A stretch of 64,000 bases of DNA from Tribonema minus (GCA_017506865.1 JAFCMP010000511.1:62001-126000), one strand, 5' to 3'; counted from the stretch's first letter, positions 22,672-35,798 are shown. Notes: generated by a model from the sequence alone, not told the origin. Translations and numbers: made by a program.

Positions 22672-25122
22672 TCACGCGAGCGTCGCGTGCTCGCTCCAGA
22701 AGGCGACGCTCTCCCGGTACGCGTCCGCGTCGAGGGGCACGCCGCTGCCGCCCTGGTCCCTGCCGAGCGCGTTGCGCAGCATGGTGATGGGCTGCATGGG
22801 GACCTCGCGGTCCACGTCCTGCGCCTTGATGCTCACGACGCCCCACGGCGCGTCGGAGCCGCAGTCCTCGCTGCGCGCGTAACGGTCACATGAAGCTATG
22901 TTATTGTCAAGATCTTATTCACTTCTATGGACAAGCACTTACATGTATATATTAAGGTCTTGCTTGTAGATGATGCCTGTAGGTATGCATTGTAATACGC
23001 ATTTCTACAGGAGTAGATTTGTCGCATGCTCACGACGCCCCACGGCGCGTCGGAGCCGCTGTCCTCGCTGCGCGCGCACGCACGCAAAGATACGGGGCGT
23101 GCGCGTGGCATGAAATCACGTGTAATTTTGAATCATCAAGTTCTTGATTATTTGAAAGATTACTCGAAGCATGTTCACGACGCCCCACTACGCGTCGAAG
23201 CCGCTGTCCTCGCTGCACGCGCAAAGGTTACATGTAGATGTGTTGTTGTCAACTTCTTGTTTGTGAAAAAACGCTTATATATATATGTCGATGCATAGTG
23301 TTACTCCAAGTATTCATTACGACAGGAGTAGATTTGGCGCGTCGCCGCGCGCGCGCACATGACGGTGTGACTGACCATGTGGCGGCCGGAGCATGCATAG
23401 GAGTATGCAGTGCCGCTGTGCGCGCAAGGGGAGTTGGACATCGTGGCGATCATGTAGCAGCCGCCGAAGCACGTCAGTACAGCCAAAGGGAGTTGATGCT
23501 GCGAGCCATGCGCATGACCTGCCTCTATGAGCATTGCTCTCAGCAAACTGCTTGAAGGTACTTCGTGTACAACTACTGCGACGGCACCTCAGGGTGCGTT
23601 GCGAAGCGTCTCACGGCTTGCGGCAGCGGCCCATTGTCTTAGAGCTACCGACTCGTGCGGGCTGATACGCCAGCAGCAGCACAGTGCTCAGAGAGCAGAC
23701 GGAACATTCCTGCGCAGTGCATGCCCCCGTCGCGCTGTTTCTGCCAGTCCACGCACCATGCCGCATGCAATACACGCAACATACTCAAAGACGGTCAGGC
23801 ACCTTGGAAATATGCTCCTGCAAAAGCGGGACACGAGGGGCACCAAGAGGTGCCGCGGCGCAACGGCTCTGAGCACTGCTGCAGGCAAAACATCACATGG
23901 CCGCGGCCGGCGGCGGCGACGCCGCGCGCGCAGCAGCAGCAGCCTCTCTCAACAACGCCCCAACGCGACAACATGCGCGCACACTGGCAGCAGCGGTCGC
24001 TGCGGCAGCCGCCACCGCGTACCGCGCCGACGACGCGACTTACCCCATGGCGGCGTTCTCCTTGCGGATCTGGTCGCGGCTGTAGAGGATGACGTCCAGG
24101 TAGCGCGCGGGCGGCGGCGGCACGCTGCCGCGCGGGAACCAGCGCGCGAGCACCGCCAGCTCCTTGGGCGTGCGCGCCTGGTAGCCGGAGCGCAGCAGCG
24201 CCTCGTTCTCCGGCGTGATGCGCACTGCGAGAGGGGGGCGGACGAAGGCGACGCCGATGGGGATGCGCAAGCGGTGATGGCTCAGGTGCCATACGAAGTG
24301 ATGCCGCATTCTTCTTCCGACGCAAGCGTTGCGCACGGGCAGCCGTCGCACGTTGCAGGGCAGCGACGTTGGGAAATGCCGCATCGTTTCTCCGACGCAA
24401 GCGCTGCGAGGGCAGGTGCTGCAGCTTGCAGTGCAGCGACGCCTAGTGCTTCGGCTGCGTGCGCACTGCGCGAAGGAGAATGCGCACACGCAGGCGGTCG
24501 GTTCATGCAGGTGCAGTTGCTGGGATGAAGGTGCAGCTGCTGAACGGCAGCGTATGGACGCCGGCGACTGTTGGCGCGCATGCCTGGCGGCAGGTCTGCA
24601 GCAGTTGCGGCAGCAGTCTCCTTTCAAAGAACATGCACTTTGGCGGCTGCGAGCCTATTGCGCTGCAGCAGCAACTGGTAGCGCAGCAGTATGTCGAACG
24701 AGTGCACAGCTGCTCCTCTGACATCTGGAGCTGCACATGCAGTTCCACACTCACGAAGCTCAGCGTCAATCATATCTCCCACCTATGGCACCCTCGACGC
24801 CCATGAAGTTCGGCATGAAGATGTGTTTGCAGAAGGAGGCGTAGCCATCGTGCGTGGTAGGATTTTTTTGGAAATGCTTGTTGATCTCCTCTTCGCACTG
24901 TTCTGGTGAATAGTGGATCTTTGTTCCAGTGTAGCTTTCATCGTTAAACTGCCGAAGGCAGAAAGGGTCGATTACGATGGCTCGGTTGTTGTCGGATGCC
25001 ATGGTAGCAGTGCCGAACCTCTGACGCTTCAAGGTCCTGCGTGCTGTACGCCCGACGGCTGTATTGAGTGGTTGCACTGTAGAGAGAAGGCAGGGCAGGA
25101 GCAACAGCTGGCTGCGGCGCAT
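22672..25122 (-). CDS. DUF3228-type conserved protein, three exons
   Basis: Function unknown. Exons 25122-24792, 24224-24044, 22870-22672 join in phase to 237 codons (236 aa, TGA at 22674). Conserved stretches: IDPFCLRQFNDESYTG, DGYASFCKHIFMPNF, ITPENEALLRSGYQARTP, ELAVLARWFP, ARYLDVILYSRDQIRKEN, then PWGVVSIKAQDVDREVPM, PITMLRNALG, GGSGVPLD and FWSEHA. I recall this motif series as DUF3228 (PF11539), found in algae, plants and bacteria. Two later starts exist: 25122 gives a ~40-residue hydrophobic/basic leader (MRRSQLLLLPCLL..) suggesting organelle import, while an internal ATG at ~25002 gives a leaderless form. The last exon is flanked on both sides by decayed copies of its own ends. Confidence 0.85.
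23024..23215 (-). repeat. Decayed copies of the 5' end of the DUF3228 last exon
   Basis: The acceptor and first ~45 nt of the exon starting at 22870 recur with boundaries at 23067 and ~23212, spacings ~197 and ~145 bp. The second copy has GCG-TAG in the exon frame, so it could not be used productively. Both end at the same point of the exon (GTCGTGAGCAT). Confidence 0.85.
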
Positions 25123-26641
25123 GCCGAGTTGTGCAAGGGGGGGATCCTTCATACTTCAAGTTGTGAAGTTGGGCGCGTCACCAGATGATGAACGTTGCCG
25201 ACAAACGTGGGTGGTGGTGGCGGCGTGAAAAACAGACTCTGCTCGCAGGACCGGGGCAGGAGTGCTGTTCCTGCTGAAAGAATGTCCTTCATGCTTGCCC
25301 TGCCGTGGCGCATGTGTTCTGCATAGGTAGTGGCTTTGGCCAGCCACAGAAAAAGATTAACAAGTAATACTGGTGTGTAGTGTTGTGTGATTAACCCCGG
25401 CTGTGTGCGTGTACAGGAGCCTGCCATGGCCATTGAGCACGCAGTTGTGTCACAAATCGGTATTCAAGCAACCAAGCTGGTGGAGCGGACTTGTGAGGCA
25501 CTTGACACTGGCCGTCGACTTCTATGTACTCTGGTCATGGAAAACTCAACAACTCTGTTGCTGGTGCTGGGTACACTGGGCGCTGAACATGGTCAATACC
25601 AAACTGGCAACTGCACCACTCCCTCCCTTATCCAGGACACTGGCCGCTCGCAAGCCCCCTCGATCTCTGTAAGCTCGCTTTTATTGGCCATTGCTATGCG
25701 TGCCCATCAGCAGCAGGGGCTGGGGGGAAGAAGCGCGGGGACGTAACTCAAGCCACAACAGCAGACTATGCAATTCTCCGCACGGAAGCCGCAAGCGGTG
25801 TGCAGTCCATTCGCCAGTCTTAGGCGCACGTATCAACACAGGCCGACGAAACGAGAGACAGCAAGCGAAAGAGGGGACCCATTGCCATGCTAGCTGTAAA
25901 GCAGTGTAAAGTCTATGAGTCATCGGGACAGCCTCGGAAAAGGGCCGCGTGCAAGCTGAAGTTCCACCATCTTCGTCTGGCGCACCACTTTTTTATGTCT
26001 GCTGCCGTCGCTGCTACACGTGCAGTGCACCCGCTACGGCTCCGCCGAAAATGTAGCTTCATTCTGTACAAAGGTATGTGCCGCCCCGGTGTGAGCCCCC
26101 AACCCTGCCCAGTGCCTACAGGTTGTGTGACAATGCCATGCAAAACCGTCAGTGGCCCCGTCGCCAGCGGCGGCGGCAGCGGCGAGCGTGTCGACTGCCA
26201 CCGAATGGCGCGCGCGCACGCATACGACCCCCCCCCCCCCCCTCCCCCTTCTGAACGAGCGTCACACCCATCGCGAGCATCACGATGCGCAGCAATGTTG
26301 CGCCGCCGCCAGTGTGGCACGTGCCGCGCCTGATACCAACGGCGCCCCATCACAGCCTTGCTCCCCCCCCCCCCCCCCCTCCCGCCCCCTTCCCCCCCAA
26401 ACCCCCACCCCCAGGCAGAGGCCGAGTTTGAGCACGCAACAACACCCAACCACGCAATTCAGCACGCGAGCAAGTGAGTGCCCGCAAGATCCGTACGCGG
26501 AAATGGACGTTACGCTGCCGCTGCTGCTGCCGCTGCTGCCCCGCAGCCACTGCCGCTGCTGCCGCCGCCGCCGTGCCACCGGCGCCGCTGCGCCACCGTC
26601 GCCATCGCTTCCGCCGCGCCGCCGCCGCTGCGCCGCCGCAC
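25123..26641. other. Intergenic; one weak + reading frame
   Basis: 5' flank of the DUF3228 gene and 3' flank of the next - gene. An ATG at 25426 opens a 106-codon + frame ending at 25746 that follows a possible acceptor (GTGTACAG), but codon use is weak and I do not call it. C-runs at 26227-26250 and 26366-26420 are compositional. Confidence 0.4.
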
Positions 26642-29600
26642 TCATGCAGTGATGCCGCTGCGCGCCTTTTTTTGCGGGTACTCCTCGCTGCCGCACGTCC
26701 CCCCCACCTCCCCCCCTCCGCCCCCCGGCTCTTCCCCCGCTGCGCGCTTCCTGCCGCCGCCGCCGTGCTCAGGACTCGAGACCGCTCTTGCGCCGACTCC
26801 GGCGCCGTTGCTCCGCAGCTCGTCTGTGGCAGCGCCTTTGGCATCCTTGCCGTCCGCTGCGGCCGCTGCTGCGCCGCCGCTGTGCAGGCTGCCGCCGCCG
26901 CTGCTGCCTGTGTTGCCAAAGAACGCGGGAAAGTGATTCACCGGCGGCAGCATGGCGTCGCTGTCGCGGCGCGCGTCCGCCTCTGCCTCGTACGCCGCCT
27001 GCAGCTGCGCGGCGCTGGCGGCGGCAATGCCGCCGCCGCCGTGGTGGTAGGCATCGACGCCGTGCGGCTGCGGACGCCGCTGCAGCATCGCGTTGGCACC
27101 GCCGACAAAGGGGTGCGCGTATGCCGCGTGCAGCTGCTGGCTGTGCTGCAGGTGCGGGTAGTGCTGCTGAGGGCAACGAGGGGAGAATGCAAGGGGGGGG
27201 GGGGGCGGGGGGGGGGGGCGCCAGCTCAGCTTGGTGGCAAAGCTCAACCAGCCCCTTGCTGCGGTCGTCACAAAGCGCAGCAACGGTGCTGGTGCGGATG
27301 CGTGCCTGCCTCAGTCGCACGAGCTGCTGGGGCGCAGCTGCGGGACCAATCACAGCCATGCACCAAGCGTTTTGCCTGCTGCCAACAAAGCAGAGTCCAC
27401 TCTGGCACTGCACATGAGAACAACCACAGTGTCACCTGAGAACAACCACAGTGTCACTGCACATGAGAACATGCACAGTGTCACCACACCGCAAACACAC
27501 ACAGGATGGGCGTGTGTGTGTATAGGCAAAGTTGATCAATAAACGCTGAGACGGCTTTTCTGTCATGCGACGGCGACATTGGGACGCAAGGCTGGCTCAC
27601 TTTCACGCACCACCGCACCAGCATCAGTGCAGCACCCCCTCTCCCCCCCCCCCCCCCCCTGCTACCAAGTATCACTGCAACAGTCGCTTCCGCAAAGCAG
27701 CAGCACTCCCGCTGCGCCGCCCGCCGCGACCGCGCACCTGCATGAGCTGCCCCATCATCGCGGCGCCGCCGCCGCCGCCGAACGCCGGCAGCCCCGGCGG
27801 CATGAAGTACTGCGGCGGCAGCGCGACGTCGCCGGGCGGCGCCGTCGCCGCCTGCGCCGTCGCCTGCGCCGCCTCCGACTCGCTCAGCAGCGAGAGGAAG
27901 TCCTCGGCGCTCGCTGTGTGCGGCAGGCTTGCGAGGACCTCCGGGTGGATGCGGCGCAGCGAGTCGACGCGCGCCGGCGAGAGGCCGCGCTGCTGCGCCG
28001 CGACCAGCAGCGACTCCTGGCTGAACGGCAGCTGCTGCTGAGCGCCGCCGCGTGATGGCTCACTGCTGCCGCTGCCGCCGCCGCCGCCGTCTTGCGCATC
28101 TGCGGCGTCGGATGGGTAGCCGCCGCCCGCGTGCAGCGCCTGCAGATTGACGGCCATACGCGCGTGAAGAAGGTCGGGTGTTGTGTGGTCGTTTGAGTGC
28201 AGCAGCGATGCATGCGCGCAGCGTTGAGGTGCGCGCAGGGCTGCAGCTGCTGCGGACCCTGCACGTCATGGCGCGCCTTGCCGCTGGCCGTTGGCCGCCG
28301 CCAAGTGTCAACTGCAGCACAGTGAGAGTGGATGGTTCATACGTCGCATGAACTTGCATGAACTTGTGTTGCGGCGCCTTCGTGTCTGCCGTGCAGCGCG
28401 AGCGCCATATGCAAGGCCAAGGTTAGGGTTAGGTTAGAATGAGACACCGCGCCACTGCAGCGGGCCCCCACATCAGCAGTGGGTCGCCTGCTGCGCGCCG
28501 GTGCTACAGAAGTCACTGTACTGATGCACGATTCATCTGACCTCCCTCTCCATTTACTGAAGAATCTGACCTGCCTCTCCATTTACTGAAGAATACAATG
28601 GTGCCATGACGCCGAGGCGCCTACACATGGGATTCAATGTAACGACCGGGCGCTACAAAGCTCCAGCACCTGGGGAGGCAGAGGGGGTGCAACACATCTT
28701 CATTAGCAGCAGATCAAGACGCCATGGCCGCAACTGTACTCCCTCATGGACAGCAGAGCTGCTGAAGGTACAACCATTTGAGCACTGCCATGCAGGCCTA
28801 TGCGGGACTGTGGGCAGTCAATCACCCCTCATGATCAGGGTCCCTTGCGTGCCACTCCCCTACATGAGCACTGCTGCAAGCCGCCATCCAGCCCCCGGGC
28901 CGCAGCTCCAGGCTCTGCACCTACGCGCAGCCGCCCGGGCCTGGGCGCAACTCAACCCCGTATCATCAGAGCCACTGCTACACAGACCTTGGCACACAGC
29001 ACAACAGGCCACTGCCCCACCGGGCCCCTATGGCCTCACTGCCCGCAGTGCGCCTGCGGGGCTCACCTGCAGGTTCCCCGAGCTCTGCCCGCTGCCGCTC
29101 ATCCCCAGCAGCATGGCCAGGTCCTGCATCGACGCGCTGCCGCTCATGCCCGCGCCCGGCGGCAGGCACGTCATGCTCTGCGCGCGCGGCATGCCGCCGC
29201 CGCCGTCGTAGAACGAGCTGAGCCCGCCCGCGCGCGACGTGCTCGCACTCAGCGTGTGGTGCCCCCACCCCCCCTCGCCGCCGCCGTCGCCCCCCTCCCC
29301 GCCCCCCTCGTGCGCGCCGCCCCCGCCCCCTCCCCCTCCCCCGCGCCCCCCCCCCTCGCCGCCGCCCCCCCAGGGGTTGGTGCGGCTCCTGGTAGCGGTG
29401 GCGTCGTCGCCTTCTGCGCCGCCGCCGCCGCTGTCGCCGCTGGAGCGCCGCATGCGCAGGCTGCGCTCGCGGCCGTGGTGGCGAGCTGCAGAAAAGAAGA
29501 GGGGGATGGGGGGGGGGGGGGGACATCAGATGAATCGCAGGTTCTCCCATGTTCTCACACGGGGGGCGGTCAGGGCAGAGTATGAGAGGTGGGCAGCGGT

Positions 29601-30088
29601 GCTGCCTTTACCGTGAAGAGAGGGGGGGCAGGGACTGATCTCACCGCAAGGTTTACAAGTGAGTGCCAATGTGGATCCTTGCAATGCACACCTCAATCGG
29701 CCCGCGCCATGCACATGCACAGAGCCGGTGGCATGCACGCTCTGCGAGCAACGTCGCGGCGACACTCAGCACACGCAGCGCGCTCCGCGCACCGGCAGGC
29801 GCACGCCGTGGCTGCATGCGCTCTCAGCACGCGCCCGTGTCACGCAGCACGCAGCATGCCGTCTGTGCCGCGCGGCGCGCCGCCGCCGCTGCCGCGCTGC
29901 TCACCGCTCTCGCCGGGCGCCGGCGCGCCCATCGCCCCCGCGCCCCCCCCCTGCGGCGACGCCGACCGCTTCACCGAGAACATCGGGAACGTCACGTGCT
30001 GCGGCGCCGCTGCCGCCGCCGCCTCGGCCTCCTCCTCCTCATCGTCGCCGCCGCCCGCCTCCGCCGCCGCCACCTCCGCATCGTTCTT

Positions 30089-30120
<32 letters not shown>

Positions 30121-33100
30121 CCGCGGCGCTGCGCGACCGCCGCGCCGACTGCGGCCCGCCGCTGCCGCCGCCCGCCATCGCCACCGGCGCGATCGTGAGG
30201 GAGGAGGGGGCGGCGCGCCCGCCGCCGCCGCCACCGAGGCCTGTGCCGCCGCTCTGCGCGATCCTGTCGAGGAAGCGCTGCTCGAGATCCGCGAGCTCTG
30301 CGCGCGAGCGCTCGACCTCCTCCGGCGTAAGCCTGTCGATCGCCTCCTGGCAGCGCTTGAAGACCTGCTCGGCGCCGGGGGCGGGGGAGGGGGCAGGGGA
30401 GGGGCGGGGGACGGGGGGGGAAGGGGGGGGCAGACGCTGTCAGAAGAGCAGCCAGTGATCAAGGCGGGGAATCTTCCTCGCAATGAGTGCGTACCCGTTC
30501 GCTTCCAGAGGCAGCCTGTCAGCGGCCTCCGCATCGGAGCCTCGGCGGCACGCGCACGCAGCGCATCACAGCAGGGGCAGCATGAAGGTGCTGAGGGAGG
30601 TTGATGCGTGACACGATCGGACCACATGGCCAGAGGGGTACGATGGTAGGGTGTCGACGGCACCTGGCGCGTCGTCGTGATAGTAGGACGCCCACTGCGT
30701 GTGCGGCCGTCGTGTGTGGGGGGTACGGTGGCCAGTGAAGAGATTGAGGGGCAGGTCTGCGCGCTCACTCCATATCGCGCTGCTGTTGTCAGACCTAAAG
30801 GAGCGTGCTGCTGCGCGCGCCAAAGGGCGCGGCAATAGGGGCGACTGGGCGAGGCTGAGCCGGAGCGACCATAGCGGCGTTGTGATGACCACAGCAGTGA
30901 GTAGGTATGTAGCAGGAGCGGCAGCGCCAGCAGCCGATGCGATTGTATGTTCAGCAAGGATCACGCAACCTGCGCCAGGTCTGCACTGTAGTTGTGAGCA
31001 GACGAAAACATCACCTCATCGCGACACAACTCTGTCTCTGGCCGTGGTGCTGTGCCAACTTCTTGAACTTAAATAAGACAGCAGGCCCCTTCAAAGCCGC
31101 TGGACTGTTGCCAGAATTAGTGCGGTATCGTCGCCGTTGCGCCACCCAGTGCATGCCTCAGGTGACTCTCTATATACGGAGCGCCGCTGCCACGCTGCCG
31201 GCCGCTCGCAGCGCGAAAGAAAACCTGTAGACAACTCCGCCTCAGAGGCGCACCTGCTTTCCAATGGACTTGTCGCCGGTGAACTTCTTGGATATCCGCA
31301 TCGGATCGCAGTTCAGCATAATGCTCAGGAACGTGCGCAGCGTCGTCCCGTCCGTCAGCGGCAGCAGTCCGCCGCGGAACTCCTGCGCGGAGGCGCGGGA
31401 GGGGGGGGGGGGGGGGGGGGGGCGAAGCATTGAAGAGGGCGGTGGGGGTGCTGTTGTGATGCTGCACAAGCGTTTTTGGACGTGCATGCTCGCGGCGTAT
31501 CGGTCGCTGAGCGCTGCCATACAGACTGACGTGCTCCTGCCTGAGCACGTCGGGTGAGAGTTAGGTAGCAGCACACCAGCCCAGCTATGCAGCGGACGAG
31601 AGCGAACCCAGCTCACCAGAGGGGTGAGCTGAGATTTCGCGCAAGTGCGCAGGCGGCTGCTCGGCTGGCAGTGAGCTGCTGATGACGGCACGCGTTGCCA
31701 CATGAATAGAGTCATGTGCGAGCCGAGATAGCTGTTTCATGCGTCCCGTTGAAGTACAAGAGGCCCTGGGGTGTGAGAGTCAATCACCTCAAGAGGAGCG
31801 GCGCAGCAGAGCCCCGTTGGAGCGGTAAAATGCGCGCTGAGACAGCAGCACGTCACGCGTTAGCCAGCAATGCCCAATAATTGGCATTGGCAAAGCTGGG
31901 TGTCCGCACCAAATCAGCTCATTACAAGACATGGCATACATTGACACACAGTAGCGTATGTCACACAGTGAACGAAGATCTTGGCACAGGATGAGCATTG
32001 AGCTGGTCAGAATGAGCTATGATGGTTGGCAGAACCCTGAAAGCATGCAGTGCGACAGCTTGCATCGGGCGGCCGTGCGTACGCTCCGTGGCAATGCCAG
32101 TTGCTGCAGCAACAGCAAGCGCGTTGCTGTGAGCACATAAAGTTCAACATGAACTTCAACAACTGGCCACTTGCTGTTTTTTGTCCCAACTGTTGCTCAG
32201 GCCCAAAGACCTATCACAGCCTACAAGTTGACTTTGTACCAATCGTCAGGCCTTTGACAGCCCAGAGCAGCAATTTTCTTCCTACGGTTTGTGACCGTCG
32301 CTGGGAAACGAGTGTCGTCGGACCTGTATTAGCCGGGCGCAATAGTTCTCTTCCTCCGGTGTCCATTTGCCGCCTCGCAGGCCCCCGTACCCCTTCTGCT
32401 GCTTCGCCAGCGCCCCCGCCTACGCGTTGCGCATGCATCGACAGCGGCGGCGCATGGTATATCCTGAGCAACGCGGCTGACAAGCTTCCCTGAATGTGCG
32501 CTACATCCGGATAACGTTTGTAAGTTTGCCAGCAATCGACACTGCAAGTGTCAGCTGACACGATACCGCCACCTGTGCGTCGTTGCACGCAACTCCAGCC
32601 ATACCATCCAAGTATGCGCCCTCAGAGCGCCAGTCGCAACGGCCTAGAGCACAATTGCCTTTGCCGTGCGCCTACGCCGCCCTGTGTCTGACCGTCGCAG
32701 GGGCACCGCCAGTGCAGTCAGCGGCTGCTGCTACTCTCACGCAAGTGCATAGCTCAGCAAGTCTGAGCCCTGCTGCAGTCGCTGGCCGCGACCCTGAGAC
32801 GCCATCCGCAGCGCGAGATGCTAAGCAGCGAGCGTGAGTGTCCTCGCTCGGACATTGTGCGTGTCGCCGCGACCACGCATGCGCCGCCGCTTCTCAAACA
32901 CGACGTCGCTCTCACTGACCCGAGGGCAGCGCAACTGTGCGCAATGACATCGCACAACGTCCACGGTTGAAGACGAAAATGAGTACGGCGCCGCGCCGCA
33001 GCCGCGTGCGCGCACACACACATGTGCGCTCGCACACATACATACATACCTGGATGAGCCGCGACGAGTAGTTCTCCTCCTCCGGCGTCCACTTCCCGCG

Positions 33101-33292
33101 CCGCAGGCCGCCGCCGCCCTTCTGCAGCTTTGCCAGCGTCACCGGCATCGCCGCCGCCGCCATCTCCGAGGCGTGGTCGTCGCCCAGCGACAGCCCGAGC
33201 TGGTGGTACGAGCTGGAGGCGACCTCTGACGCAGGGGTTTCGAGGCCGTCTGCTATGGCTGCCGCGGTCGCCGCGGCAATGATGCTTTGCAT
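26642..33292 (-). CDS. 725-aa putative nuclear protein with KWTPEEE/CDPMRISKKF module
   Basis: Exons: 33292-33050, 31382-31254, 30364-29905, 29485-29067, 28139-27738, 27166-26642. Phases agree (0,0,1,0,0) and the sum is 726 codons. Residues 63-81 (LRRGKWTPEEENYSSRLIQ) resemble a Myb/SANT-like start. Residues 82-124 carry GTTLRTFLSIMLNCDPMRIS and KKFTGDKSIGKQ, a module I associate with uncharacterised stramenopile proteins. A charged helix follows (~125-160, EEVERSRAELADLEQRFLDR). The remainder is Gly/Ser/Ala/Gln-rich with a basic KRAAGEE/PQKKAR tail, typical of a disordered regulator. DNA binding is inference. Intron 1 (1.67 kb) contains a decayed copy of the end of exon 1. Confidence 0.75.
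32324..32420 (-). repeat. Decayed copy of the 3' part of exon 1 (725-aa gene)
   Basis: On the minus strand this reads a degraded version of the exon-1 end including 'gagaactattgcgcccggct' and a donor-like CAG|GTCC at 32324/32323. The real donor boundary is at 33050/33049, 726 bp away (about four times 181). Confidence 0.7.
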
Positions 33293-34378
33293 GCTGCTTG
33301 GGGGGGGGTGGGGGTGGGTGGGTGGATGGGGGGGGGGGGGTTAGCTTTGGCGAAAGAGGAGGTTCGTGATGTGCGTTGAATCAAGGCTGGGGGCGAGCTA
33401 CTGTAGTCGCGCATCGCGCTGTGCTGTGCTGTGTTGGCAATCGGGCTGATGTGAAGTTTGATCATGTTTGAGCATGGCAGCAAGGTGAGTGGCAGAGTGG
33501 TGGTCGCACTCGGGCTGATGCAATCGACTTTGTATCAGTGTACCGCCCATAAGTAAAATGTTGTTTCGAAGCGGTTGCCATGAACTTACTGACCGGGTAT
33601 GTGCCAAGAAAGCACCCCCATGTGTGAAGCGAGAGGAAGTAGCGCCACAAGTTCAACACGTGCCAAGGCAAGCCCAAAACGCTAAACGAGACTAGACTGC
33701 AACTGAAAGCCGGCGTGGACGTCCTCCTTGGTCACTAGACCAAGTGGGCGGGTGGTACCATTTCCTAACACGCCGTTGGTCTCCCCCCTCACCTGCTGTT
33801 TCTGGTCATCATTGTGCTGCCCGCTGAGAACCGGTCTTGAACCATGATTGCCGTTGTGGAAGCAGATGGCTGTTGCAAGGCCCTCCGAGCAAGCAGCCTC
33901 CCGATCGCTCAGTCTCCTTCCCTCCCTCCCGCTCCCGTTTGTCGGTTTACTCCTACAGCCCCCCTTTCCTCAGACAGGCCGCGGATGACGCCCAATGCGC
34001 ATGACAATCTGCAATGTTGGAGCAAGTCGTAGGAGACGGATCATCAGATAGGGCCAATGCACGCCTCCGCCGTCGCCGTTCTGCCGCCTCTGGCTCGTTG
34101 GTAATGGCCTCACCTTATCCCATGACAACAGCAGTGTTGCCGTGTGGTGATTGACCTTCAGCTAGTGAGAACCAGCAGCGCACTCTGCCGTTTCTTTGAC
34201 ACCCGCGCTGCTGGACAGGTTCTCCTGATTGCGCTCAGCTCTCTGCGCTGCTTCTTGGAAAAAAAAAAGGCAGTGCTCCTCGCCGCCTCTGAAACACGAG
34301 AAGCCCAAAAAATCGCAGCACGCGAACGCGGCAGGGAGGCAAGCAGCCGCTTATTTACATAGCGCATCTCCTCTAGCC
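33293..34378. promoter_or_regulatory. Divergent promoter region, 725-aa gene and QCR8-like gene
   Basis: About 1.1 kb between two divergent ATGs. It begins with a G-run (33300-33340) directly upstream of the - start. An A9 run lies at 34260-34268. No gene or clear TATA element seen. Confidence 0.45.
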
Positions 34379-35798
34379 ATGGCTTTCCGGATGACGCAGA
34401 CCATGCGGGCAGGGCATGAGAGGACTGACTGCCACCCCGCCCTGGTCAAGCTCTGGAGCAAGCACTTGCCAGTGCAGGGGGAGGTAAGCACCTGCGAGAA
34501 GCCATTGCCCTGGCCATAGCCATGCTCGTTGACTGATATTCATATCACTCTCTTCATCGTCAGGCTTGTTGACTTGTGTTGAATCATTGCTGTTCGTCAT
34601 CCACGGGAACTCGCTCAGCAGCTGTTCCTTTCGAGCGATGGTATGGTACTTGACTGGCTGCGTTGCATTCTTTTTGCAGGTCTCTCGTCACTTGTCGCCA
34701 AACGAGCAGAAGATCATTGTGCCTTTCCTCAAGCATGCTCCTCAAAAGGTGAGAGATGCCTGCCGTGTCAGTTCTGCTTGCTTCAGTCCTGGCTTGTGCT
34801 TCCTGTGCTTCCTGTGTCCAAGCTGGCTAATCCGCTGTGACGAGAAGACAACGAAGTTTGAAAAGAGTCAGGGGCAGGACCGAGGTTTCCTACTGGCCAC
34901 TGGCAGCACATGCATCATTACATTCAAGGCTGCATGTCCCACTGACTTGGCCACGAGCTCTCAGACCTTGCTGTGTTTGATTTTCAGAGCCTCAGCCGTC
35001 TTATGGTTGCCAGTCAGTCTGGATGGCTCTGAAACTTGCATCTTCAGGGTGTGGCTTGTCCATATGCACTCATGGTATGGTCATCCGCAGCGGCGGCACA
35101 AACGATGGCTCGCTGGTCTACAGCCATTCCCAGTACATTTGTGACCCGCTTTCAGTCATACAGCTGTACCGACGGCTGCTATGCAAGTTTCGATTATTAC
35201 CTGATGTTACGAACCAGATAGTGGCTGTACGCCAGAGACAGTCGTTGCGCAGCCCATGCGGACTTCTGTAGTGGCCTGACCGCCTCGCTAGGTGTCACGA
35301 TTACACACAACAGCGCCCGGTAGAGTACACCGCACCCAATATTATGTGCTGCTGGCGCACAGACCCCAGTGCCCGCGCTTGTGGAGCATTCACACGCTGT
35401 GCGCCTGAAGCTTTCGTGTCTGTCGGGCCTTCCCTTGCTGCTGGAGTTCCAGGCCCGCTGACCGTGGCTTGCGCTGGCGGTCGCTGATATCTGTCGCGTG
35501 CCAACCAGGCACTTGCTTCCCCATCCCCGAGTACTGCAACTGGCGGTTATTGAGTGGCTGTGGCCAATCGACTGCTGCTGCGCTAACTCCCCAAGTACTG
35601 CGTTGTAATGTATACCTACCCCCACTTGCTTTTATACCTACATACCCCAAACCCGCCTGCTGGCACGCGCGTGCGCAGGTGGCGCGCAAGCTGCGCATCT
35701 TCGGCGTCTACTGGGGGTGCACGTTCCTACTGGTGTACGGGACTGTGAAGGGCAGCACGTGGTACGACCGCGAGCTCGCGCGTCAGCACAGGAGTTGA
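34379..35798 (+). CDS. QCR8: Cytochrome bc1 complex subunit 8-like (QCR8/UQCRQ)
   Basis: Small subunit of respiratory complex III in the mitochondrial inner membrane; ubiquinone-site neighbour of cytochrome b. Exons 34379-34483, 34680-34748, 35679-35798, all phase 0, 98 codons, 97 aa. Key features: HLSPNEQK (~39-46) matches the family's 'SLSPFEQ' segment, followed by basic residues, then one membrane helix (VYWGCTFLLVYGTVKG, ~65-80) and a charged tail (WYDRELARQHRS). Length fits the 75-110 aa of known QCR8 proteins. The N-terminal 35 residues are longer than in animals. A possible AATAAA poly(A) signal lies at 35935-35940. It is a remote match; a different small inner-membrane subunit is possible. 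Confidence 0.65.

Noticed and set aside
25426..25746. 106-codon + frame starting MAIEHAVV
   Set aside because: Weak codon bias, no recognised motif, no partner exons.
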